NCBI RefSeq assembly: GCF_002775205.1
Contig: NC_036454.1
Coordinates: 12,916,882-12,980,881 of the forward strand
Length of the DNA: 64,000 bases
Direction of reading: 5' to 3'
DNA from: Xiphophorus maculatus
Lineage: Eukaryota; Chordata; Actinopteri; Cyprinodontiformes; Poeciliidae
In this document: one piece after another, positions 12,401 to 25,524 of the stretch
Position numbering within the stretch: the first letter of the stretch is position 1
How the letters are laid out: every line of letters begins with the position of its first letter
Notes under the pieces: generated by a model
What the model saw: only the letters and a program-made list of their open reading frames with translations
Told to the model about the DNA's origin: nothing
Database searches by the model: none
Position numbers and translations under genes: made by a program

Positions 12401-14270
12401 CTTTTTTTTTTTTACCTCTTCTGACATTCTCACCATTTTAAGCCAGAGCACAACGAGCCTCAGAGGGACATAAAATCTCAGAACAAACTTACACACGTCA
12501 TTTAATTTTATTCTTTCACAATTTCTGGCCCACAAATGTTTTACTGGTTCCAGTATTGGTAATTATTATAAGCTACTGGAATACACAGAGCTTTGTGTGA
12601 CAAGTCAGCCAAAAGTCACTGGAACTGCTCTTGTATTATGTGAGGCTTGGCCTGGAATATGCTGCTACTCTGAAGAGCCTCATCTAGTTTTTGTTTCATG
12701 CGTGTCAGCTTGTCTTATCTCCACTCAACTTTCCTGAATGATAAAATTTGTCTCCTTTTATAGTCAAACTTGAGGCAAACAGAGTTTTGTTTGGATTGAA
12801 GAGCCATAATTAGCTTGAACAAAGCTTTATTTCAGAAAGTGCTTTAAAGGAAATTTTTTAGGATTTTTTAAAGTGAGGAGTGACTATAACACTTGGCGCA
12901 ATAATAAACTGCCATTAAATTTCTTGTTCAAGAGAAGTCTGTCTGAACAATTGCTACAGTGGCCTCCTACCGCAATTTTTTCTGGTGAAGTAAGAACAGT
13001 CGTAACCATCATTATTAAAAAAAAATAAATGACTGAAAATATCAGCCCATATGTAATTAATAAGGTTGAAACCAGATATTTAGACACGCCAAACAAAAAA
13101 GACAAACACACTTTTTTAAATGTCTGTCGTTTAACCAGACTAAACTTTTATTGTTTTAAGGTCATTTAGAATGACCTAAATTATTTCTATTTGCTAAATG
13201 GCTAAAAACTTAGAGTGAACATTTTTTAGGGACTGTTTTGTAACTTTGTTCAAATTCAGAAGTGTAAGTGCACTTTTAATATAGATAATTAGCTGCTGAC
13301 ATCAAATAGATATGACAAAGACTGTCCAAATTCCAAGGCTCTTCAAAATGCATAGTACAAATGCATTCCCTAAATATTAAAAATGCGTCTGGTGTATCCT
13401 TTGCAACCTACTGTATTGCAAGATTAATCTCAGGCTGAACAAGAGAGTTTTGTTCTTGTTGTAATGATGGATGAAAGAGAAGATGAGTACAGTTTTAAAG
13501 ATAAGTATATTAAAAACTGACAGTCCAAATATAAGAGCTTAAAGTACCGGTAGCTGTGTTGTTCAACTTTGCCTAGGCAAACATACACTTTGTTTGTGAA
13601 ACATGCTGAGAGTGAAACATAGAAACTGTCTGATATAAAAAAAAATTTAAAAGGCAAAAATGATATGCCACATTATGTATACTTTGTTTCTTCAGTTAAT
13701 TTTTTACGATGTCTTACCTGACTGCTCAGTCTGAAACTGAGCAGGCAGATTCAGACTGCTCTTATTAGGTGCTTCTGGAGTTTTTAGTCTGAAGGCAGCA
13801 GAAGACCATTAGTTTCATCCTCCGGTACCAGGTTATACTAAGTGAAGCCTTGTTTTCTGCTTGTAAGATACTAACCTAACAGAACCTCATGTCAAAAATC
13901 CAAAAATATCCCTTCTGTCAAGCTTCACATTCTCCTGCACCTAGAAAGAAAACCGTGCCAATAATTTCAACACCCAAGCGTTTCCAATGGCAATTAGCAA
14001 ATATGGAAAGATTTATGCACCTTGCCTGCTCCCAACCCAAAAATATTTTTCATATCTTGCTGTTGTTGCCAACATCTTGCCGGATGGCTGTCCAAAGACC
14101 CTAAATCTATTTGCCTGTGTTTATATATTGTCACACTAAAAGCTGAAAAATGGAGGAAAAACCCACTTGACTCCTTTTTCCCTCTCCTGTAAAATGTTCC
14201 TTAGATACAAAACATAAGTGTGGAACTGGTTGCAGGACATTAATTTTTGTATTGTTGACCAAAACTTCAT
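12401..14270. other. Intergenic, no gene seen
   Basis: AT-rich unique-looking sequence. Scattered short open frames show no domains, splice sites or conserved motifs. Confidence 0.5.
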
Positions 14271-14279
14271 ATTTAATAT

Positions 14280-14660
14280 GACCTGAGACTGCTTACTGCA
14301 GCATTAATAGCCATCAGGGTCAAGGTGGGAAGGCTCCACAGGAAGAGAAAGTCCTAACATTCCAGTGCTGGTTGATTAAAAGCCTAAATGGGAAGCAACA
14401 TAATGTCCCCCGCTCACTCCATCATCTCCTCGCGCCTTCTTCTTCCTTTCTTTCCGGCAGCAGCTGGCAGCATGTGTCCAGCAAAAAGGGAACAAAGAAG
14501 AAGGAAGAGGGATGGGGGGGGGAAAAAGAAGGATGGAGCGACAGGAAGAGGAGAGAATGAGAGCATATATCAAGGCCGCTTTCACTGACATTTGTGCTCT
14601 CGGTGCGGAGAGGCCCTATGAATATCAATATGAACCCATGGAGAGGAAACATAGACCTTT
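14280..14660. promoter_or_regulatory. Candidate conserved non-coding element
   Basis: A non-repetitive block with mixed composition. Landmarks include GCATTAATAGCCATCAGGG, GGCAGCAGCTGGCAGCATG and CCTATGAATATCAATATG. It stands out from AT-rich flanks. There is no coding signal, as frames differ between segments. Function is inferred only. Confidence 0.3.
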
Positions 14661-16316
14661 TTTCCCCCCTTCTCACTGAGCTATTCATGCACACAAGAAA
14701 TCCATTCAAGTCAGCGTAATGGCCAGTCTGTGAGCCTGTGCACGGCTGTGTGAACAGTGCTGCTTTGCCTCAACAGTTTCCCTCTCATGACTGTGGCTTG
14801 TGTTAGTGAAAAACACTCTATGTCAAGTGCAACTGTGGTGAGCACTACAGTATGTAAATCAGATTGGATTAAATAGATGGCATGAGTTGCAGAACCTCGG
14901 CTACAGCTAGCAGCTTCCTCCGTGTATTTTCTGGTGCAGTCGCACACTCTTTCCTCACCTCTTCCTCTCCTCTTCCTCTGGTGCTCAGAGATATACAGTC
15001 AAAGGGATGCAAATCTACCCACATCCTTCCTCCCACCCTCGCCCTCCCCCATCTGCAAGCAGATAGCCCCAGGCCAGTCCCAGGCCTTTCTATATGCAGA
15101 ACCAGTGACAGGAGTTATGCACTGTTCTCCCCGGGTAACAAACTGCTCCTTCCATAACAAGCTGCAAGCCCGACTCTCTCTGGGCGGCACACACGAAGCC
15201 GCGTGTGATTGGTTTTGCACGGAAATAACAACACAGGAATTGTGGGATTGCTGCCTCCGCCCTTTCGCATTTAGATCTTTCCTTTCCCCGCACACCTTCT
15301 GCAGCCGTAACAGCGCTTGCATTTTTGCGATTGCCGACGTTCCAATCCAAACTTATTACTTTAAGTTGTCTCCAGTCCTGCTACTAATCCCTGCCTTCTT
15401 CGGGGAGGGATAACGATAATGCAACAAGATCCAGAGCTCCTAATGAAGTCCTGCAGGGTTCCTGAATGTGGGAGAAAATGAGAGATACCGAGAAGCGTGA
15501 AGACTGAGAGAGTATTGATCGTGCGGAGACCAAAGCTGGACCAAGATAGGGGGAAATGATGGGGGAACGAGAGTCCGAGAAGAGGGAACTGAAAAGTGAG
15601 TGCATAAACAGAAGCAGAGCGTGGTGGAAAAATAAATTAGAGCGTGAACGGACGTAGAGGAGAACAAAGGCGAGATCAAGAGTGGATGTGAAAGTTGAGC
15701 GCAGACACAATGTTTTCTCTTCAGTGACCCAGCATAACAGCTGAAAACACATCAGCCCTGACTCGAATGGGTTTCAGACCCAGACCGATTCCTCCTCCTG
15801 CATCTCCCCCGCCAGACCCACAGATCGCCCCTGGGATTGAATTAGGCCTGGCCCATTATGCTGTTGCCATGGGGACCCTGACACCTCCACTGACGAAGCG
15901 AGAGCCACGCAAGACAGAGCCGCTGATCAGAAAGTGTGTGAAAGTGTGTGACAGCGTACGTGGGTTTGTGTCAGTTGCAATCACTCAGAAGAAGTGTGTG
16001 TCTGTAGATATCACTCAGTTCGGAATAGACTAGAATCAGTTGCTCCTTTCTGATTCATACATCCATTTCTCACGCATTAATATAATATGCTACTGCCTCA
16101 TCAAAACCCATTTTATTCACATAATGTCATTCAAGACTGTTTTGTTTTAAAGCGCAACTATTTAGGTTTGACATTTTATGATATGCAACAGGAAAATCAA
16201 TGAAAATCCCACTGAAATATATTATTTTTCATAGAGATGTCACACTTTGAGTCCTGCCATTATTATAGCAGTACGTTTAAATTCTAGACTGACAGCAGGC
16301 AGCTGAAGCCACATAA
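14661..16316. other. Intergenic; two complex blocks (about 15040-15420 and 15760-16030)
   Basis: Open frames of 60-160 codons overlap here on both strands, but none shows a family signature. The two named blocks are GC-richer and non-repetitive, so they are possible regulatory elements. No exon pair with matching splice phase was found. Confidence 0.35.
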
Positions 16317-16322
16317 TATCGC

Positions 16323-16695
16323 TGTCATGAAGTGCTGGGTGTGGTGGTGAGGCAGACGCCGTAGACCCAGGTATGGAGTGAAGTGGTGGTTTTAATTAAC
16401 AAAAACTAGACACAAAATAATCCAAATAGTCCAAAAACCAAGGCAACACTGCTAAGCGGAATCCAGGGCTCTACGCAGGTAGCAACATGGCACATGATTG
16501 GACTGAGACGACAGCCTGAGGAACATCAGACGAGAAACCGAAGAGGAACAAAGGACACAGGTGGGGTTAAATACACAGAGGGTAATCAAGGAAACGAGAC
16601 ACACCTGGGAAACAATCAAGGGGAGACAGGACAACATGGAGACTCAGAGACACAGAAACTCGAAATAAATACACAGAAAAACACAGAACATAACA
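16323..16695 (-). mobile_element. Solo LTR, copy 1
   Basis: The 373-bp unit begins TGTCATGA and ends CATAACA, bounded by a perfect 5-bp target-site duplication ATCGC (16318-16322 and 16696-16700). It is the same family as the units at 28810-29172 and 48015-48362, sharing the core GCGGAA(T/G)CCAGGGCTC and a TTAAATACACAG(A/G)GG block. By comparison with the 48-kb copy it lies in reverse orientation. No internal retroviral-like genes accompany it, so it is the product of LTR-LTR recombination. Confidence 0.85.
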
Positions 16696-16700
16696 ATCGC

Positions 16701-17810
16701 CAAGCATTTGGTCACAAAAGTATAACTATGCGTGGATTAAAAAGCACAAACTGAAGTTGTTTATTTCCACTTTCACCACTTGCTTGATCAGAATGAAGGA
16801 TTGCTGCAAAGTCAGTGACATGATGCAGTTGGCTCAGCTTCCTTAGATAAAAAAAAAACTTTATCAGTTGGCGTCATTAAGCAAATCTGAGTGCATTATA
16901 ACATGAGTTGGATTAAACTGGATTGTATGAAGATAGATTTTGATGGTCGGATAGGTGGGGTCAGGAGGAGGAGTTTGTCTGGGTATCATTTGTAGAGGAT
17001 CCACCACGGATCATAGCTATGAGCTTTGCAGCACAATAAATGTGTGATGGGATTTTGGGGTTATTGTCTACAGTTATTGTCTTGATTATCCCAGTTTTTT
17101 TTTTTTTTTTTGGTCTCATTTTGGTGATTTCCTTCTGGTCTGATTTTCATGTTGTGATATTTTGTGACCATGTCCTGTTTTATTTTGTGGACTCTCTTCC
17201 TGTCATTCCTTAAGAGTTTTATTGAATCAAATTTTTATTTATTAACCTTCATCAGTCTGCCTCAGGAACCTGGGTCTGCAGTAACTGGGCATACCTCACA
17301 CTACATATCTGATATCTGTCCAAGAAACTGTGAAAGTAGTGAAAGTGGATCAATAGATGGAAAAAATGCTACATTTCTAGAAGGTTTCAAAAAATAGCAA
17401 TCTTTGGTCTTATACTACTATTTACATAAAATTTAATGTTTACTTTGAATCTTTCAGATCTGTTGCTTGCATAAAGATTCATTTTTTTCAAGCAATTAGC
17501 GTGTATTTGTGTTCAGCTCCCTTTCCTCTGATGCCCCTGAATAAACTCAAGCTTTTTTGAGAATGCAGCTGTTCCTGTGAATGAAGGCAACATTAAGCAA
17601 TCCAAACATGTTTAGTTGTTGAAAAAAGGACATTTTGTAGTTAAACAGAGAATCTGTTAACTAATGTGCAGATCCCAGAGGAATTGTGTTTATAACATTT
17701 AGTATTTTTATTTATTTCTTTTACAAAATCTATGTATATTCATTACACTACATCTGTCCCCAAAGACTGCATTTGTGGTACACATCCCAGTTATCCACAT
17801 TTAATGCTGT
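16701..17810. other. Intergenic, no gene seen
   Basis: AT-rich DNA with a T-run at about 17095-17111. No exon or mobile element could be supported. Confidence 0.5.
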
Positions 17811-17817
17811 CAAGCCA

Positions 17818-17848
17818 CTCACACACACACACACACACACACACACCT

Positions 17849-17879
<31 letters not shown>

Positions 17880-17903
17880 CGCCCACGCACGCGCACACAC
17901 ACC
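17818..17903. repeat. (CA)n microsatellite, interrupted
   Basis: A CA tract with a few CT/CG interruptions. The His-Thr repeat frames across it are artefacts. Confidence 0.95.
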
Positions 17904-17924
17904 TATACACAGTAGGATGAATTC

Positions 17925-18270
17925 TGAAAGTGGAAACCTTGTCTGTCTTTCCTTATTGGAATCTTGTCACCAACGCAGTCCTAATGGATGGCCAGAGAAA
18001 GGATGCCACCCACAGCACCATCTGGCTAATGCCCCGTCCTCTGCTTATGAATTACGCTAAATTGTGCCCAAGAGAGAAAAGCCACATGTTCATTATGAAA
18101 GCTGCAGGGGTATTAGAGATCCCCAGAGTCGTGCCAAACGAGCTGCATGTCACAGGACGCTGTGACACACAACACGGCGCCATGATGGGGAGGAAGTGAA
18201 AAAAAATCACAGCCTCCACTGGTTTTAATAGGATGCATTCATCAGAAGACCTTGACTGAGCTCTGACAGG
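17925..18270. promoter_or_regulatory. Candidate conserved non-coding element
   Basis: A dense, non-repetitive block of mixed composition including GGCTAATGCCCCGTCC, TATGAATTACGCTAAATTG and CTGTGACACACAACACGGC. No consistent reading frame explains it. Enhancer function is inferred from texture only. Confidence 0.35.
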
Positions 18271-18622
18271 GTTGGTTTTCTATTGTTTCGATGATGATCA
18301 ACTGTTATGTCAGGGCTGAATATTTATCGTGGCCATTTGGAAAGTCATGTGGTTTCACACTCCACATGGGCTGTTGTGAGTTGAAATCAAATCAAGTATA
18401 CTTTAAATCCTTGAACAGAGTTTATGCTGCATTTTATTTCCGTTGGAAGACTTTCCTGGACTTTGGATTATGCCGCACTCACATTAACCTTCTTACTCAT
18501 GCAAATTCTATTTGCTAATGGCAGGGTTTGTACCCTGAATTTTGTATCCTGATGCAAAAAATCTGATGTTTTGGACCTCAAAGCACAATAAGGCTGCCTG
18601 GGGTATTAGGTATGGGTCATTT

Positions 18623-19060
18623 TGTCATGAAATGGTGAAGAGCAGAACCCAAATCCAGGGAGCAAGCAGATTAAATTTTTTATTTTTTTAAATTTTTAAA
18701 AAAAAGTTAAGTCTCAGGAATACAAGGAATAGCCTGGTGGTAACACCAAGAGGATGTGAATGAGAACCAAGTAGCATTTGAGCTCGGCAACATGATAAGA
18801 GGAATGCAAGAGAGGTGGGTTAACAAGCGGATGGGAGACAGCTGGGGAGTGCAGGCAGCTGAGACTCTGAAGGAAGCTGCCGCGTAGATCAGGGAACACT
18901 GAAAAACAAAATGAACAACATAATAAGAGAAGTAAACAGAGATGCAAACATAAGAATACACCAAAACACAAATACTGTACAGCAGAAGACTGAGAGACAA
19001 GTGGTGAGAAATATTAAAGTACAGAACACAAACACAAGGAATATTAAAACAAAGTAATGG
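18623..19060 (-). mobile_element. Possible divergent solo LTR of the same family
   Basis: It starts TGTCATGAAATGG after CATTT and has the same purine-rich layout and ACAGAACACAAACACA-type tail as the solo LTRs. The right boundary and target duplication are not clear, so the end is approximate. Confidence 0.35.
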
Positions 19061-19166
19061 GGTGTCAACCAAAGTCTTATAATACTATAAACGATTAATA
19101 TTCCCCAGCATATTGTCCCTACAGTTAAAAGTCCTTTTGATGATACCAGAGAAAATTCCCATATAC

Positions 19167-19290
<124 letters not shown>

Positions 19291-19479
19291 CTGTATTTGC
19301 TTTTTTTAAAAATTGTGTACTCAGAGTACACAGGTTGTAATCTAAAAGGCTTTGTTGTTGATGCAAACACATTTTGTGCCCTAAAAAACACAGTGTCATT
19401 ACTCAGGCCGCAGGCAGGCTCTAAACTGAAACATGATAGCCATTTCGAAGCACGATGCTTACAACATAAGCCAGTGTAG

Positions 19480-20560
19480 GCACACCACCATTAGGCGTCT
19501 TTATCTGTGCCCAGACCATCGTGACACCAGTCCTACAGCATCTGTCAGTCCCTGCAAAAACTCCCCTGGCACCATAAAAAACCGAGCCTCCTCAGCGAGA
19601 GAACCGAGACTGGAGAACCCAGTGGGGACCCATACGACGGTAGGGAGAGAAATAAAATAATCTGCTGCCTTTTTCCGTTCCACTCTTTTCATTCCACCAC
19701 AATGTGCGCCATGCATCGCCGTGAAGGCAGATGGGGGAGGTGGAGGTGGAAATAAAACATGCATGAGTTGCCTGCAGCCCAGGAAAATAATTACTGTCAT
19801 TTAGCAGACATGTAGAGGAGAACAGTGCAGCCCAGTGTGCCCACAGTATATCGCCACGCCGCCTGCATACCGATGAACTGGAAGGAAAGCTAAGAGGTGG
19901 GATGCCCTGAGTAGGAGTGTGAGCGTTTCCCTGCTCGGTGGTAATGGACGCCATTGTTTATTTATGTGGTTGTTTTCTTACGTCAATCACATATGATAGA
20001 ATCCTGCTGCAATCACTGGAAATTTGACAGACTTTTCTTTTGATCTGTTACTCTGACACATTACGGTGAACTGTTCTGGCTCCGGAGGTCTCACAGGACA
20101 TGAGGGGTGCTGTATATTTTTCAGAAGATCAGAGAGAGAGAGAGATTTGACCTTTGCGTCTTTGCCAAGGCTAAATCATCTGCTCTTTTTCTCTCTGTTT
20201 TCCTCTGTCACTCATCTCTTTTCTGCCCCCTTCCTTCACATCTGTCCATCTTCCTCCTCTTCTTTCCTCCACCATCACTTCTCTCTTTTTTTGCCTGCAG
20301 ACAGAGCACACCAAAAAATTTATAGGGGGTGGAGGAAAGCCAGCGGAGGTCAAATGCGTGAACGGCTTCCCGTCTGCCTCTCCTATCATTCTTTATGGCC
20401 GATGTAGTGGCGGAGCCTTCATTACCCTGAATTATACGCTGTGATTATTACCTCTCCCCCTGGTCTATGCAGACCGACCCTGGCCTTATCGTCTTATCAT
20501 CTTACCCAGGAGGAACATAACGCACCCAGCTATGGATATATAACACAACATCTGCCTTCA
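19480..20560. promoter_or_regulatory. Large complex block, candidate regulatory DNA
   Basis: About 1 kb of non-repetitive sequence with near-balanced composition in two parts (about 19490-20080 and 20300-20560), separated by a CT-rich tract (20180-20300). Landmarks include GGAAAATAATTACTGTCATT (19779-19798), CTGAATTATACGCTGTGATT and CCTTATCGTCTTATCATC. The many overlapping open frames match nothing known. Function is inference. Confidence 0.4.
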
Positions 20561-20869
20561 ACATGACTCCGTTGTGTTTCTTTGAACTTTACAGGCTTAC
20601 ATCCACAGCATGTGATGTATGGGGGTGCATGACTGGCAAGGGTTTATTTACAGAAAGCTATATTGGGCTGCAGAGGCAAATTTCTGATGCGGGTGTGGGA
20701 CTCACTGCTGTGTATAATCTATGGGTTAAACAGATCCCCACATGACTGGAAATCTGAAGTTTTGCTCCCTGGTGCTGAAGTGTAAAACCATCCAAAGTTG
20801 TTCCACAGCTCTCTATGATCGTCACCGTACCTCAGAGGAAATTGTATCCAGTTCCTACCTTAGAGTCGC

Positions 20870-22290
20870 TTGAAAAAGTACTCGCACCCATTGTAGACTG
20901 TTTTTTTTAATCACATTTTAATCTCACATCCAGAAACGTCAATGTATTTTCTTAGGATTTTATGTGATAAAATAAGACAAATGTAATGTATAGTTGTGAA
21001 ATGATGACACATGGTTTGTACTCAGTGCCCCTGAGTCAGTAGTATTTAGAAATATTTTTCTGTTGCTATTTCTGCTTCACTTACTTTAGTGTTGTGTCTC
21101 AAACAAAGTTGCCCACATCACTTTTTTTGCACAAATTCTCCATTAGATCTAGCTTGACTGGGTCACATCAATATAACTGGATTTGTATCTCTGGTTGTAT
21201 GTTTCCAGTTGTTGTTCTGCAGTAAAGTAAACCTCTCACCGGTCAGAAGTCTTTTCCAGGCTCTAGGTCTTCATCCATGACTGTACTGTATTAAGCTCCA
21301 TCCATCCACCAATCTACTCATCATCTCTCTTGTATAATAAAGAGCTTTTTCAAGGAATGATGCTGCCACCACCAGGCATCACCATGTAGCTGTTGTGTTT
21401 CGGGTTGTGTGCCATAAGGGTGGGCCAAAACTTTAGTTTTCTTTTTATTTGGCCAGAACACCTGGTCACATGTTTCAATTATTGCAAACATTACTTTTTA
21501 TAGCTCTCTTTCAAACACTTCTTCCTTATGTTTTCTAAAGAACAATTTTTTAAAAGTAAAAACTATTTTCTGTTAAACCTGTTACAATTCTGATCTTTCT
21601 GCTGTGTTTGTCAAGATCCTGGTTGAGTGTGTGTTTTGTGTGTTCGTGAGACTCTTTTTCTGAACCGATGATCTCTGCTGGAGGGCGTGGCCTGCCTGCT
21701 GCAGACTCCATGCCTATCTGCAACGACCTCATTGCCTGCAGAGGATTTGAGGGGCTGCCAGACGACGTCTTTTCCAAATCAAAACCCTCGGACCCTCCAA
21801 CAAACCTCTCAACATCAGATCTCCCCTGAATGCTTACCCACTCTGTGGCCATCTGCTACAACTCCATCTTCCTCAACGTCCACCTGCCTGCCTACTCTCC
21901 AGCATTGTATGCTCAAAGCCATTGAGGTCTCAGCCAGGATCTCCACTCACCCCTTAACATCACTTCTTTGAAACAACAACGCTGAACTTTGATCCAAGCC
22001 TCCTTTCACTGTACCTATTGTTTTATCTCTGTAAATAAACTTTTGTTTGTTTGTTATTTTTCTCATCCTGGTGTGTTCTCACCATTCTGCATGTGGTTCA
22101 GGATGGTATACAAAAACATGCAGTGCTTCCCTGTCTTCATGATGCTGTTTGTTCACTGATGTTGTCTAACAAACCCACTGGGACCTTCACAGAACAGCTG
22201 GATTTATACAGAGATTAAATTACGCACAGGTGAACTAAGTAGGTATTTACTAATTAGGTGACTTTTATTTATGGGGAAGGAGGCTCAATA
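20870..22290 (-). mobile_element. Decayed Tc1-like transposon, split by a later insertion
   Basis: The reverse strand follows the fish Tc1 consensus in order. The 3' end is near 20880-21040. Catalytic-region remnants lie near 21350-21470 (GATGCTGCCACCACCAGGCA, CCAGAACACCTGGTCACATG). The 5' leader is near 22120-22260 (TTCATGATGCTGTTTGTTCA, CACAGAACAGCTGGATTTAT, ACTAATTAGGTGACTTTTA). A foreign segment at about 21580-22090 interrupts it. No usable transposase frame remains. Confidence 0.85.
21580..22095 (+). mobile_element. LTR-like retroelement nested in the Tc1 copy
   Basis: It starts near TGTTACAATTCTGATC and ends near CATCCTGGTGTGTTCTCA, with a poly(A)-like CTGTAAATAAAC before the end, a layout that suggests an LTR. 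A target duplication could not be fixed. It is homologous to the fragment at 10.1-10.6 kb. A 94-codon frame inside is probably not a protein gene. Confidence 0.45.
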
Positions 22291-23435
22291 CAATGCATGT
22301 TGATTTTTTAATTCAAACACACATTAATCACATATTTGTTTCTTCAACTTCACACTCAAAAAAAAGCATTGAGGAACAAATGCATTGCAGTTTGTTGTAA
22401 AGACGCACAATGTGAAAAAGGTTTAAGTGGTATGGGTAGTTTTTAAAAGCACTGCATAGACTTTGTTTTGTGAGATATTTTCCACTTGGACCCACAGCGA
22501 CTTCCATGCCTGTTTGCAGTTTTTTTATTCTCATCTGGTTTTGATGTTTATGAGAGAAATGCAGCGATGATCCAACTCCAAAGAAATCTGGCTGAAAAAC
22601 TAAAAATCTTGTTCCTATTTGTGAAGAATTTAAGAAACTGTGCAACTGTGATGTAAATGGTGCAAAATCAGAAGGTCTGGACTCATGTTCTTGTTGCTCC
22701 TTCCCTCATATTTGTTTCCACTACTGAGGAGCCTGTGTGAAGTCTGATAATGTGAGAAATCAGCGGGGTGTTCAGTGAGCAGCGAGCTCTGGCGGTCCTG
22801 ATATAGTGTACTTTTCACAACTCATCTTTTGAGTGGGCACCCTGAGAGAATCAGTGTTGTATCATGGAGCACATATCAATGCAGACACAGAGAGGGGGGT
22901 AGCTGTCAAAGACTAGATGACACGGACAATGCGGTAGACTTCAATATCAAGGCGAGGTACCAGAAATACATCCCTAGGTGAAGATTTGTCTTACACATGT
23001 CAATGTAATGTAAGACAAACAGGATCAAAAACTGTGTGCCTCGAGAGGTTTGAAAACACACCTGGTGCAACTCTGAGTGTGCTTGTATTTGCTTTTCCAC
23101 ATGGAAAAATGTCATCCAGCTGGATTTGTAAGTGTTGCAGCTCCAGTGATCTAAAGGATTAATATATTTAACCTGAATGTATTCATCATATGTAAAAAAA
23201 AAAAAAAAGAAAAAAAAGTACATATGTTGTGTTCCCTAACCTTTTATACCTTATTTTTTTCTGTAAATGAATGCTGAAGAAGCATTTTAGGACAATGCAA
23301 CTCAATTAGGACCTAAAACTATGTTTATGGATTAAACGATTGACAAAAATCTGTATGAAAATGTGGTTAACTGAACGGCTATTTGAATAGACAGTTGTTC
23401 TTAATGACAACATCCGTCCACCGCTTAAAGGGTGA
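22291..23435. other. Intergenic, no gene seen
   Basis: AT-rich sequence with an A-rich run at about 23194-23217. No exon or clear mobile element was identified. Confidence 0.45.
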
Positions 23436-23439
23436 GAGG

Positions 23440-24575
23440 TCAATGAAAGTCTTTATGATACAACATTTACCAAAAACTTGTGTGAGGATGGCATTTGTGG
23501 ATTTCAGTTTGGCCTTTAACTCCTCAACCTCAACAAGCTGGTGGATCAGAGACTTTAACAAACAGGCACCAGTACATCCACATAGGTTACCCCACCTCTT
23601 CCAACCTCACACTCAGCACAGGAAACATCCAAGTGCTCAGTCGTGGCCTCTGCTCTCTGTTTACCCATGATTGCAGGGCAACCGCAACAGCAACATGACA
23701 GGCCTCATCAATGATCACAAAGTTGGGGCCTGCAGAGAGGAGGTGGCTGGCAGTCTGGTGCAGGAAGGACAACCTGATCCTGATTACTAAAGACAAAGTA
23801 GATGATCTTCAGGGACTTCAAGAAAATGAGGACAATCCATCCAGGATTGAGCATAAACAGCCAGCAAGTGGAAAGAGTCCGCATGCATTAATGTTGGGGT
23901 CCACATCTTGACTGAGCCTTAACACTTCACACCTGATAAAAAAAAGTTCTAGCTTCAACGAAGCTGCCTGTTTTATTAGCAAAGAAGCTCCTGACTAGAT
24001 TCCACTGATGCACAACAGAGACTGACTTCCTGTTGCACAGTGTGTTACTCTGACTGCACTGTGGTGGTGAAGAAGAGCCTGCAGTGAGTGACTAAAATGA
24101 CCCAGTGGATCATCAGATCCCCACAGCCTGGCATTGAGAACATCTACTCAGCACGCCTGCACAAGCATGCAAATAGCATCCTAAAGGACCCCACACACCC
24201 AGGATGCTCCCACTCTTCCGGCCTCCCATCCGGCAGAATGAGGGCTCACAGGACACACACAACCCGGCTCAGAAACGGCTTTTAGATGGAAGATACTCTG
24301 TTAAATCAACCACTTTGAAAGTGGATGAGTGAGAAACAGAGGGCAGACTTGCTGTAACTCTCAAATATGTGCATCCTGCTTAATTTATGTGTGACTTTCA
24401 TGTATAGAATGACATAATGATCGTTTTTAATCTTTTATCTTACTTAATATTTGAAAACTTTTCTATAAGTACTTTGCTGTTTCTCAGCTGTTGGACTGAC
24501 CGTTGTCAACGTAATTTCATTGTATTATCCTAAACATAAAATGACAATAAATCTGCTTATCTGCTTATCTTATCT
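23440..24575 (+). mobile_element. 5'-truncated L2-like LINE, reverse-transcriptase 3' end
   Basis: Broken frames keep reverse-transcriptase landmarks. A degenerate FVDFSLAFNSS (typical FVDYSSAFNT) is near 23490-23525. A downstream C-terminal stretch with SSGLPSGRMRAHRTHTTRL matches the LPSGxRYRSLR-type tail of fish L2/Rex1-like LINEs. The element ends in ATGACAATAAA followed by a short repeating tail (CTGCTTATCTGCTTATC), as in L2-type LINEs. It is dead, with several frame breaks. Confidence 0.7.
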
Positions 24576-25490
24576 GCCAATTTGCAAACTGCAGTTGGCA
24601 GTTGTAAATTGAAGTTTATACCACTAGATGTCAGTCCAAAGCTCAGCACTGTGTGGATCGTCATCTTAAACTACCCATTTGTAATCGTCAAACTATAACC
24701 GACATAATTTCTAGCAATGGAAAATATTAAGTGAAACACATGTTTTTATATATATTTTTCAAAAGGTAGAACCATGTTTATCGAGACACTTTTATTGAAA
24801 AGCCAACTTTCACACACAAATCAGCTTTTATTAACATTATTAAACTTGGCTAAATATAGCAAGCATCTTAAAGGAAGTAACCCAAGTCTTTTTTATAATT
24901 AAAAATAAATTTGTTCAATGGAGCCCAAAATAACTTAAAAACCATATGCCTGTCTTTTAATAAATGTGCAAAATCCTTTTAAAATTTTGGATCTATAATT
25001 AATAGCATCTCTTTCCTTTTGAATAAAAAATATATGTCGGACTATTTTATCTGCCTCATTTTAATGCTTAACATATTCTTGGTTCACAAATACTTTTGAC
25101 TTGACAATTTTGGCCCACATGAGTGTCCAAAAGGTTTGGACGCTTCCTTTAATAATGCATACCACACATTCTGTCAGCTTATTTTCATATATGAGAGTAG
25201 AATAGCAGATCACTTATCATAATAAGTGATTTGTATTCCTCCACAAATATGTTTCTTTTGTTCATCAAAGTTGTGTGAGGTTCGTCTTCTGTAACTTTCT
25301 TTTTACAGGGCCTTTATCATCATGTTTACTTGTAATAAAGATGAAACTGAGCTCAATATGGTGCTTTGCTGCACTCACAAGGCAATCACCTCCATCAGTG
25401 AGTACAATTACCCAACGTGTTGTGCTGTATCATGGCCAAAGTGTAAGTACAGACTCAGCGGGGTTCATAGCCATTATTTAGGATGGCCCA
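24576..25490. other. Intergenic, AT-rich, no gene seen
   Basis: Low-GC DNA without exons or recognisable repeats, apart from a CA tract starting at 25491. Confidence 0.5.
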
Positions 25491-25510
25491 CACACACACA
25501 CACACACACA
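25491..25510. repeat. (CA)n microsatellite
   Basis: About ten CA units. Confidence 0.9.
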
Positions 25511-25524
25511 TGCACACCCCGTCG

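Noticed and set aside
19370..19374. CATTT after ACA as right target duplication of the 18623 LTR-like unit
   Set aside because: It would place a TA/TG microsatellite inside the unit and double its length; a 5-bp match can be chance.
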